A stretch of 64,000 bases of DNA from an uncultured Arachnia sp. (GTDB lineage Bacteria > Actinomycetota > Actinomycetes > Propionibacteriales > Propionibacteriaceae), in assembly GCA_947499145.1 (NCBI GenBank), contig CANMNB010000004.1, positions 248,001-312,000 of the forward strand. The letters are read 5' to 3'. Below the pieces are notes generated by a model. That model ran no database searches, had not been told where the DNA came from, and worked only from the letters and a program-made list of their open reading frames with translations. The position numbers and the translations under genes were made by a program. This document shows, one piece after another, positions 16,872 to 25,100 of the stretch; position 1 is the stretch's first letter, and each line of letters starts with the position of its first letter.

Positions 16872-18113
16872 ATGGAACCCGACTACCTCGCACCCTCCGC
16901 CGACCTCGCAGCCGGCGACCCCGGAGCCTGGGGGGCGCACGACCCGACGGTCGTGGCCGCCCGGGACGGCCGGTGGCTGATGTTCAGCACCGACACCGCC
17001 GTGGCCGGCGCGCCCGGGGCAGGCGTACAGATCCGCCAGTCCGACGACCTGGTGACGTGGCGCTGGTTCGGCCACGCATTCGACGGCGTCCCGCACGAGG
17101 CGGCGGAGTGGTCCGGTGCCCGCGGCATCTGGGCGCCCGAGGTGGTCGTGCGGGGTGACGAGTACCGGATGTACTACTCGGCCAGCTCCTTCGGGTCCCG
17201 GACCTCGATGATCGCGCTCGCCACGGCACCGGACGCCACCGGGCCCTGGGCACACGTCGGACCCATCGTCACCACGGGCCACGACGTCGACGTCGTCAAC
17301 GCGATCGACGCGGCCGTCGTCGTGGACGAGGAGGGACGGGACTGGCTGCTCTACGGCTCCTTCTTCGGTGGCCTTCGCATCCTCCCCCTGGGCGAGGACG
17401 GCCGACCGGTTCGGGAGGGGGACAAGGGGAGCGAGGTGGTCGTGCGCCCCGAGTCGCTGCACGGCGCCGTCGAGGGAGGACACATCCTTCGCGACGAGGA
17501 GTCCGGCACCTTCGCGCTGTTCTGCTCGTTCGACTCGCTCTTCGACACCTACAACATTCGCGTCGCCCGTTCGGACTCGGTGACGGGGCCATACCGGGAC
17601 GCCGCAGGCAAGAACATGGTGGACCCGTCGGAGCCGCCCCATCCCGTGGGCACGGTCATCGTCGCCGGCTACGAGGCACCCGACGGTACCCACTGGGCTG
17701 CGCCGGGCCACAGCTCGCACCTGGTGACCGACCTCGGGATCTTCCTCGTGCACCACGTGCGCGACGGCGCCGACCCCACACACCACACCGCGCACCTCCG
17801 CCGCCTGGCGTGGACCACGGGCGGATGGCCTCTGGCGAGCCCCCTGCCGTATGGCGGTCAGGTGGCCCAGGTCCCCGATGAACTGAGCGGGGAGTGGCTG
17901 GTCTACGAGCTGGTTCCCGACGCCCCCAACCCGCTGCGCCCTCGCCGCGTCCCAGTGACGGAGGGCCAACTCGCTCCGCTCGCCCAGAGCGGCCGGGGTA
18001 GGGTCGAACTCGACGGCCGGTCCCTCGACGCCGTCCTGTTCGTCGAGGCCGACGGCGTAGCCGTCGCGGGACTCGATGATCGAGGAGTGGTGCTGTGGGG
18101 GATCCGAGCCTGA
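16872..18113 (+). CDS. cytoplasmic GH43 arabinanase/arabinofuranosidase
   Basis: 413 residues without signal peptide or lipobox. GH43 landmarks are AHDPTVV (base, near residue 24), NAIDAAVVV and GAVEGGHIL for the other two acidic positions, with IWAPEVVVRGDEYRMYYSASSFG and GSFFGGLRIL between. In the third motif the usual ProAla after Glu is GlyGly. A C-terminal beta domain ending in VVLWGIRA resembles the domain after the catalytic part of the GH43 at 5723-7996. Being internal and in the importer operon (TGACATG junction), it probably shortens imported oligosaccharides. The DUF624 gene overlaps its last 19 bp. Confidence 0.88.
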   Translation: MEPDYLAPSADLAAGDPGAWGAHDPTVVAARDGRWLMFSTDTAVAGAPGAGVQIRQSDDLVTWRWFGHAFDGVPHEAAEWSGARGIWAPEVVVRGDEYRMYYSASSFGSRTSMIALATAPDATGPWAHVGPIVTTGHDVDVVNAIDAAVVVDEEGRDWLLYGSFFGGLRILPLGEDGRPVREGDKGSEVVVRPESLHGAVEGGHILRDEESGTFALFCSFDSLFDTYNIRVARSDSVTGPYRDAAGKNMVDPSEPPHPVGTVIVAGYEAPDGTHWAAPGHSSHLVTDLGIFLVHHVRDGADPTHHTAHLRRLAWTTGGWPLASPLPYGGQVAQVPDELSGEWLVYELVPDAPNPLRPRRVPVTEGQLAPLAQSGRGRVELDGRSLDAVLFVEADGVAVAGLDDRGVVLWGIRA

Positions 18114-18766
18114 GCCGTCGCATTCAGGGAGCCGACAGCAATGGCGGCTGGTCACACGTCGCCATGCGCTGGCTCGGGCGCGTCACCCAGGTCGTCGAGG
18201 TGTCCATCCTATGGGTGCTGGGCACGCTGGCCGGCGGTGTGGTCCTCGGCTGGCTCCCCGCCAGCGTGGCCGCGTCCGAACTCCTCCACCGGCTCCTGAC
18301 GCCGGAACCCAGCGACCGGCCCATCGCGGATTTCTTCTCCCTGTGGCGACGCCACTTCCAGCGCGCCAACGCCGTCGGGTGGCCCGCCACGGCGGCCGGC
18401 CTCATCCTGCTGCTCGACGTGTGGATCCTGCTGGGGTTCCGCGGCGCCTGGGTTGCGGTCGCACTCCTGGCCACCCTGCTGGTCGGTGCGTGGCTCACGC
18501 TCGCGGTGGGGTACCTCGTGAACCTCCTGCCGCTCCCGGAGGGGGCGACGGCTTCTGCTGGTTCGCTCTGGCGAACGTCCCTGACCATGCCGCTGGTGTC
18601 GGCCGGACACACCGTGGTCTGGCTCGTCTGCGTGGTCTCGCTCGCGGTCGTGGTGTGGGTCTACCCCCTCGTCGGGGTGTTGGCCGGACCTGGCCTCGTC
18701 ACGCTGCTCACGACGTGGCTGACGAGGCGGCGGCTGCGGGCCGCCGGGATCACGGCAGACGTGTGA
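18095..18766 (+). CDS. DUF624 (YesL-like) membrane protein
   Basis: 223 residues with about five hydrophobic segments and the family pattern near the N-terminus (a membrane segment followed by acidic/arginine residues around DFFSLWRRHFQRAN). DUF624/YesL proteins are often encoded beside carbohydrate ABC importers; their function is not established. The GTG at 18095 lies inside the GH43 gene and is preceded by GAGGAG, which fixes the start. It closes the importer operon. The convergent LacI gene ends 4 bp further on, with no hairpin between. Confidence 0.85.
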   Translation: MGDPSLSRRIQGADSNGGWSHVAMRWLGRVTQVVEVSILWVLGTLAGGVVLGWLPASVAASELLHRLLTPEPSDRPIADFFSLWRRHFQRANAVGWPATAAGLILLLDVWILLGFRGAWVAVALLATLLVGAWLTLAVGYLVNLLPLPEGATASAGSLWRTSLTMPLVSAGHTVVWLVCVVSLAVVVWVYPLVGVLAGPGLVTLLTTWLTRRRLRAAGITADV

Positions 18767-18770
18767 GCAC

Positions 18771-19790
18771 CTAGCTGGAGGACTCCCGGACGACCACCTC
18801 GTAGTCGGCGTAGACGCGTCGGATCGGGACGCGGCCGTCCATCGGGTGGCTGGCCTCCTCGATCCGGGTCGTCAGCAGGTCCACCGCCTGCCTGGCGATC
18901 TGCTCGCGACCGGGCGAGACACTGGACAGGGTTGGCCGGGTGTAGGCGGCCTCGTCGATGTCGTCGAAGCCGATCACCGCGACGTCCGTCGGCACACTGA
19001 TCCGGTGCGAGTGGAGGCTGCGCAGCACGCCCATCGCCAGCGTGTCGTTGAGGGCGAAGACGGCATCGAATTCCACTCCCTCGTCGATCATCTCGTCCGT
19101 GGCCGCCGCTCCAGTGTTGCGATGCCACAGGACGGTGGTGCGGATGAGTGACTCGTCGACGGGGATGCCGGCCTCGGCGAGGGCTTCGCGGTAGCCGCGC
19201 TCGCGCAGGGCCGCCGAGCCGATCTTTTCGCCCGGGTGGGCGCCCACGACGGCGACCCGGCGTCGACCCTGCCGGAGGAGGTGCCGCGTCGCGGCCTTGG
19301 CCGCCTCGACGTTGCTCATCGTGATGTGGTCGTTGGTCGAACCGAAGACACGCTCGCCGAGGAGCACCATGGGGAAGTCCACGCGGAACAGCCCGATGTC
19401 GTCCTGGCCCAGGGCGAGCGGGGAGAAGATCAAGCCATCGGTCATGAATCGGCGCTGGCCGTGGAGGACGTCGATCTCCCGGTCGCGGTCGGAGTTGGTC
19501 TGCTCGATGAGGACTCGGAGGCCGTGCTGTTCGGCCTCGACGATGACGGAGTCCGCGAGTTCGGCGAAGTAGGGGAGTTTCAGCTCCGGCAGGGCCAGTC
19601 CGATGAGTCCGGTGCGGCCCTTGCGGAGGTTGCGGGCGGTGACGTTCAGCTCGTAGCCGAGCTTCTTGATGGCGGCCTGCACGCGGGCTCGGGTGGCCTC
19701 CGCCACGTGGGGATGGCCATTGACGACGTTGGAGACGGTCTTGGCCGACACCCCCGCCAACTTGGCGACGTCCTGCATCGTCGCGGCCAC
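18771..19790 (-). CDS. LacI-family regulator of the region 1 arabinan genes
   Basis: 339 residues. The helix-turn-helix ([20 protein letters not shown]) is followed by a sugar-sensing domain with [18 protein letters not shown] and [14 protein letters not shown]. The GTG at 19790 is chosen because AGGAGAGTTC precedes it; the ATG four codons later is an alternative. It is clearly paralogous to the regulator at 37668-38684 (shared TVSNVVN-like helix, YFAEL and FSPLAL segments). It lies convergent with the importer operon and probably represses the divergent operons at 13.4 kb; that is inference from position. Confidence 0.92.
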   Translation of the reverse strand: MAATMQDVAKLAGVSAKTVSNVVNGHPHVAEATRARVQAAIKKLGYELNVTARNLRKGRTGLIGLALPELKLPYFAELADSVIVEAEQHGLRVLIEQTNSDRDREIDVLHGQRRFMTDGLIFSPLALGQDDIGLFRVDFPMVLLGERVFGSTNDHITMSNVEAAKAATRHLLRQGRRRVAVVGAHPGEKIGSAALRERGYREALAEAGIPVDESLIRTTVLWHRNTGAAATDEMIDEGVEFDAVFALNDTLAMGVLRSLHSHRISVPTDVAVIGFDDIDEAAYTRPTLSSVSPGREQIARQAVDLLTTRIEEASHPMDGRVPIRRVYADYEVVVRESSS

Positions 19791-19886
19791 GAACTCTCCT
19801 CCACCACCGTGATTTTGTTGCACCATCCTCCCACATCCACGCCCGTGGGGGACAGCCGGGCACCACCGTCTGGCACAGTGATGGCC

Positions 19887-20594
19887 ATGTCGGAACCGAT
19901 CGTCGTGCTGACGGGGGCGGGAGTGTCCGCGGAGTCGGGCATCAGGACGTTCCGCGCCTCCGATGGGCTCTGGGAGGACCACCGCGTGGAGGACGTCGCC
20001 ACCCCGGAGGGATTCGCCTCCGATCCGCTGCTGGTGCACAGGTTCTACAACGAGCGCCGCCAACAGCTCCGCGACCCCTCGGTTCGGCCGAACCCGGCGC
20101 ACGAGGCACTCGCGCGGCTGGAGCGGGAGTACGACGGAGACGTCCTGGTGGTGACGCAGAACATCGACGACCTGCACGAGCGAGCGGGCAGCCGCAACGT
20201 CGTGCACATGCATGGGGAGCTGCTCAAGGCCCGCTGCGCAGGTTGCGGCGCGGTGGTCGCCGCCGTCGGCGACCTGGGCCCGACGGACTCCTGCGAGGCC
20301 TGCGGTGCGCTGGGCGCTATGCGGCCGCACGTCGTCTGGTTCGGCGAGATTCCGCTGCTGATGGACGAGATCTCTTCGGCGATCCAGCGCTGCGGGACGT
20401 TCGTCGCCATCGGGACGTCGGGCCTGGTGTACCCGGCGGCGGGCTTCGTGCAGGTGGCAGGACTCGCCGGGGCGCACACCGTGGAGATCAACCTCACCAC
20501 GTCGTACGTCACCTCCGTGTTCGACGAGGTAGTGACTGGTCCCGCGGGGGAGCAGGTGCCCGCTTGGGTCGAGCGCCTGTTGGCCCGTACCTGA
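19887..20594 (+). CDS. cobB: sirtuin NAD-dependent protein deacylase (Sir2/CobB)
   Basis: 235 residues, compact class III type. Motifs in order: [15 protein letters not shown] (NAD binding), [14 protein letters not shown] (catalytic His), zinc cysteines CAGC and CEAC, and a C-terminal NAD region ([13 protein letters not shown]). FYNERRQQL carries the Tyr-x-x-Arg pair associated with desuccinylase activity in CobB/SIRT5. It reverses lysine acylation of cytosolic enzymes. The start may be ATG 19881 or 19887; neither has a strong ribosome-binding site. It stands alone, divergent from the LacI gene. Confidence 0.94.
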   Translation: MSEPIVVLTGAGVSAESGIRTFRASDGLWEDHRVEDVATPEGFASDPLLVHRFYNERRQQLRDPSVRPNPAHEALARLEREYDGDVLVVTQNIDDLHERAGSRNVVHMHGELLKARCAGCGAVVAAVGDLGPTDSCEACGALGAMRPHVVWFGEIPLLMDEISSAIQRCGTFVAIGTSGLVYPAAGFVQVAGLAGAHTVEINLTTSYVTSVFDEVVTGPAGEQVPAWVERLLART

Positions 20595-20596
20595 AA

Positions 20597-20653
20597 GGGG
20601 CCGATTCGGACACGGCGTGGACGTCTGGACCGCGCCTGCGCTGTTTCGGCCCC
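20597..20653 (+). terminator. weak terminator-like hairpin after the sirtuin gene
   Basis: GGGGCCGA (20597-20604) can pair with TCGGCCCC (20646-20653) across a 41-nt G/C-rich interior. The position just past the stop fits a terminator, but the large loop makes this tentative. Confidence 0.35.
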
Positions 20654-20695
20654 CTTCGTGCGCGGCTTGCGTGCCCGCGGGTGGATGATGGTCAC

Positions 20696-21274
20696 ATGCG
20701 AATCCGGGTGTTGGCGCTGGCCGTGGCGCTCCTGGCCGCCTCCGCGGTCACGTCGTGGGCTCCCGCGCCGGTCGCCTGGGCATGCAGCTGCGTCGCCATG
20801 ACCACCGAGGAGTACGCCGACTCGGCCGACGTCGTCGCCCGCGGCACCGTGACGGCGGTGGAGTCGCCGGCCGACCCCGGCTCCAGCGCCGACGACGCCC
20901 TGTACACGCTGCGGATCGATGAGGTCTGGAAGGGGCGCGTCACCACCCCCGCCACCGTCCTCAGCGCCGTCGATGGTGCAAGCTGCGGTTGGGAGGGGAT
21001 CGAGGAGGCGATGGAGATCGTGCTCTTCGGCCGCTACGACGGCGACGACCTGCGCTCCAACCTCTGCGACGGCTCGGGCCCCGCTGACGCCGACGTGACG
21101 CAGGCCATTGCCGAGCACCTCGGAGACTCCCGGCCCGCCCTACCTGCCGAGGTGCTCGACCAGCAGGACGAGCCCCAGGGCGACGGCGAGTGGTCTCCCT
21201 GGCTGGTGGCCGGGATCGTCATCGCCATGATCGGCGCCGTAGCCGGGGCGGCGCTGGCCGCGCGCCGTCGCTAG
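20696..21274 (+). CDS. secreted, membrane-anchored TIMP-like protein
   Basis: 192 residues. A signal peptide (MRIRVLALAVALLAAS... VAWA) would leave a mature N-terminus of Cys-Ser-Cys, the hallmark of TIMP/netrin-like domains, where the amino-terminal cysteine is structural. The domain (about 30-130) contains further cysteines (ASCGW, SNLCDGSG) that could form disulfides. An acidic linker and one C-terminal membrane segment (LVAGIVIAMIGAVAGAALAA) ending in ARRR follow. The usual reading is a surface-anchored protein of unknown target. It converges with nei2, overlapping by 4 bp. Confidence 0.75.
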   Translation: MRIRVLALAVALLAASAVTSWAPAPVAWACSCVAMTTEEYADSADVVARGTVTAVESPADPGSSADDALYTLRIDEVWKGRVTTPATVLSAVDGASCGWEGIEEAMEIVLFGRYDGDDLRSNLCDGSGPADADVTQAIAEHLGDSRPALPAEVLDQQDEPQGDGEWSPWLVAGIVIAMIGAVAGAALAARRR

Positions 21275-22134
21275 CCTTCGCGGGGCTGGCAGACGGGGCA
21301 CCAATAGATCAGGCGCTCCTGCCCCGCCCGTGGGTCCGCGACCGTCGTCGCACCGCCGAGGGTGTCGCGCTGGATGGTGGTGCCGCACCGGCGGCACGGG
21401 CGCCGCTGGCGCGAGTAGACCCAGGTGTTCTCGCCGGGCCGGTCAACGCCCGTGAAGACGCGCAGCGTCCGGTCGCGGTTGGACTGCAGCAACCGGGCCG
21501 CCAGGTCCACGACCTCCGCGGGGTCGCGGACGGTGACAGCTGCGGCCGGGTGCACCCCGAGGAGGAAGCAGAGTTCGGCGCGAAACACGTTCCCCAGGCC
21601 CGCGATCACGCGCTGGTCGAGTACCGCCTCGCCCAAGGAGGTCTCGCGCTCTGCCGCCAGACGGGCGACCGCCTCGTCGCGACCGGGCCGCTCCCACCGT
21701 CCCGGTACGTTCCAGTCGTGGCCCAGTGGATCGGGGCCCAGGTGTGCCGTGCGTTGCTCGTAGAGGTCCGCCGGCCACATCTCGACCATCCCCAGGTCGT
21801 GCCCCACCAGCTCCACCTCGACGCCGGGGTCGGGCGCACCGGTCACCCGCACCACGAGCCGGGCCGTGTGCTCCGGGGCGGTCCATCGGCTGCCCGCAGC
21901 GTGGGTGCGCCACGTGCCGTCCATCCTCAGGTGCGTGTCGAGGATGTCGGTGCCGCGATCAGAGGTGATGGCCCAGAAGAGGTGCTTGCCCCACGGCCAC
22001 ACCCGCTCGATCGCCGATCCCACGGCATCCGTCGTGGCCAGCGAGGCCACCCGCGCGTCCCAGTGGGTGATGGTGCGCCCCTCCAGCGGCTTCAACCGCT
22101 GCGCCAGCTGGTAGATGGTGTCGCCCTCAGGCAC
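21271..22134 (-). CDS. nei2: Fpg/Nei-family DNA glycosylase (Nei2 type)
   Basis: 287 residues starting GTG-CCT-GAG, which gives the obligatory Pro2-Glu3 catalytic N-terminus (PEGDT), with the conserved lysine in WPWGKHLFW, the helix-two-turn-helix region (LDQRVIAGLGNVFRAE) and a C-terminal zinc finger (PCRRCG and WCPVC). It excises oxidised bases and nicks abasic sites. It overlaps the end of lhr by 8 bp on the same strand, matching the lhr-nei neighbourhood of Mycobacterium tuberculosis (Rv3296-Rv3297) as I recall it. The two probably act together in repair. Confidence 0.94.
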   Translation of the reverse strand: MPEGDTIYQLAQRLKPLEGRTITHWDARVASLATTDAVGSAIERVWPWGKHLFWAITSDRGTDILDTHLRMDGTWRTHAAGSRWTAPEHTARLVVRVTGAPDPGVEVELVGHDLGMVEMWPADLYEQRTAHLGPDPLGHDWNVPGRWERPGRDEAVARLAAERETSLGEAVLDQRVIAGLGNVFRAELCFLLGVHPAAAVTVRDPAEVVDLAARLLQSNRDRTLRVFTGVDRPGENTWVYSRQRRPCRRCGTTIQRDTLGGATTVADPRAGQERLIYWCPVCQPREG

Positions 22135-25100
22135 GGTGGCCCTCGAAACTCACCCCGCGCGGTGTCACTCGCGCCCCGGCCTTCAACAGCACCTCGACGT
22201 CCGGACCCACGCCGGCGCGCTCACCGTCGATCTCCTCGATCCGGACGCGGTTCATCCGACCCTCGGAGACGGCTTGCTGGATCGCACGCCCGACCACTGC
22301 CATGCGCACGTTGCGCTCGGGGCCATCCGCGGGGTCGAAGACCGTGAGATTGCGGCCGCCGCGCGTGAGGTGGGCCAAACAGAGCCCGTCGGCGAGGACG
22401 ACCAACGCCCCGGCAGCCCGGGAGACGCGAGCGGTCGGATGCTCGGGCCAGGGCACCACGGTGCCGTAGGGATTGGCTGGGTCCACGGCGGCGAGGACGA
22501 TCGGCTTCCCGGTGGCCACGCCTGAGGGCCAGGCGGAGTCGTCGGTGCTGTCGGAGAAGCTGCGGATGTGGTCGATCGTTGCGGACGTCGCGAACTGGGA
22601 GCCCCCGAGGGACTCGACGACGTAGCCCCGCACCACCTTGCCCGCTTGCTCGAGCTCGGCGAGCACCCGGTAGGCGGCGGCGAACCCACCCTCGGGGGAG
22701 TCCGCCATGACGGCACCGCGGGTGACGACGCCGTATCGCTCCAGCCAGCCGGAGACCTGCGCGATCGCCTGCTCAGCGGGGGTGAGGGACGGATCGTGGA
22801 CCGGGTACCAACGGCCCGCGACGCTCGGCGGCGCACCGTCCCCGGTGGGCCGGGACAGCAGGGCCCGTCCCGGTCGTGGGAGCCGGGCGCGCGAGCGCGG
22901 GGTGGAGCGTGGTCCCTTGTGGGCACCTCGGCCGGCGCCCCCGATCCGGGCTCGGACGGGAGCCATCGACGTCGGGGCGATGACCCCTGCCTCAGCTGCT
23001 CGCCACCACAGCTCGTTGAGCTCGGGAGTGTTGGTGAGGTTTCCGGTGGCCGCCTCCCGGGCGGATCGCACCTCGGTGAAGAGTCCGCCGGTGGCGCCCA
23101 GTTCGGCTGCCAGCGCGACGAGATCGTCGGCGGCCGGCTCCGGTGGTGGCAGCAGGTCGATGTCCGCCGCCGGAACCAGCGCGACGAGCGGGTCCTCGGG
23201 GCCCAGGCTGCCGCGCAGCCGGATCAGCACCTCGCCCTCGGCGACGAGCTCGTCGAGGTGCGACGGCGAGTAGTCGCGCAGGCGGCTCGGCAGCACATGG
23301 GTCTCCCAGGCGCTGGCCGGGAGAGCCGCGCCCGCCAGCCGCTGGAGGGCGATCAGGACCTCGTCGGGACTCGACGTCGGGCGGTCATCGACGCCGTGCC
23401 AAGCCGCCAGGAATCGTGCGAGGCCGGACGTGGATACCGGCTGGATCTGGGCGCGGGCGTCCGCGAGGCAGCGGGTACGGATGCGGCGAAGGACGTCCGG
23501 ATCGGAATACTCCGGCTCGCTGCGGCCCGGCGTGAAGTGCCCCTGCAACAGCCGTTTGGCGGCCACCTCGCGGTCGAGGACCAGCTGTGCCGTGGCGGCC
23601 CCCATGTGGAAGGCGGCGGCGACCTGCGTCGTCGTGAAGGGAGCGTGGGTGCGGGCGTAGCGCGAGACGAGTTGGGTCAGCGGGTCGCGCTCCGACGCCT
23701 CGCTCGGGGCTGGTGCCCCGGGCGGGAGCGGTATCCCCAGGGCATCGCGGAGCAGGACCAGGTCTGATGCGGCGACCACGTGCGGGCGGCCGGCGAGGTG
23801 CACGACGGCAACCCGGCCACCCAGCTGTGCCAGCGCGCCATCCAGGTCCGAAGCGATCTCGTCCGTCACGCGTCGGGGGACCTCGTCCAGCGGAATCGGC
23901 CCGAGCAGGCGGGGCAGGTCCGCCAGCGCCTCGACGCTGCTGGCGCGCCGGTCCTCCGTCGTGTGCTGCAGCTCCGCCTCGACGGCGTTGATGACGTCCA
24001 GGTCGAGGAGTTCGCGGAGGTCGACGGTGCCCAGCACGGCCGCTAGCAGGGCCGGGTCCATGGACAGCGTCGCAGCGCGGCGCTCGGCCAACGGGGTGTC
24101 GCCCTCGTACATGAAGGCCCCGGTGTAGCGGAACAGCATGCTTGCGGCGAACGGGCTTGGCGTGGGCGTCGTGACCTCCACGAGCCTCATGGCTCCACGC
24201 CGCAATCGACGCAGGACCTCCACGAGTTCCGGCAGGTCGTAGACGTCCTGCAGCACCTCGCGAACGGTCTCGATGATGATCGGGAAGCGCGGGTGGAGCC
24301 GCGCTACCTCGAGTAGCTGCGCCGCTCGCTGGCGCTGCTGCCACAGGGGGCTGCGCCTGCTCGGGTCGCGCTGCGGCAGGAGCAATGCCCGGGCCGCGCA
24401 CTCCCGGAACCGGGCAGCGAAGAGGGCGGTGCCGCCCACCTGCTCCGTGACGGTGGTGGAGACCTCGTCGGGCTCGTGGATGAGGTGGTCGACGATGTGT
24501 TCGGCGGCTTCGGAGTCGGGGAGTCGCCAGATGATGCCGTCGTCGGAGGCAACTGGGACCACGTCCATCCCGGTGGCCTGTTGCAGGGAGGCGCCGATCG
24601 CGAGTGCCCACGGTGCCAGTACCGCCCGCCCGAGCGGGCAGTGGAGCACGAAGCGCCAGTCGCCGACCTCGTCCCGAAAGCGCTCGACGACCACGGTCGT
24701 GTCATCCGGCACCTGCCCCGTGGCGTCGCGCTGCTCGGCGAGGTAGCGCCCGATGTTGCGGCGCACGTTCTCGTGGAGGACCCCCTCGGTGAGCCGCTCG
24801 TCTCCGCGCAGCACCTCGCGGTGGAAGCGTCCGATGTGTGCGCCCAGCTCGGCGGGGCGTGATTCCTGGTCGCCGTGCCAGAATGGCAGCCGACCGGTGT
24901 GGCCCGGGGCAGGGGTGACCAGGACCTGGTCGCGGGTGATCTCGATGATGCGCCAGGACGACGCGCCCAGCGTGAACACGTCGCCCACCCTGGACTCGTA
25001 GACCATCTCCTCGTCCAGCTCCCCGACCCGGCGACCCGCCCCCTCTTCGCCGGCGAGGAACACGCCGAACATCCCGCGGTCGGGGATGGTCCCTCCGGAG

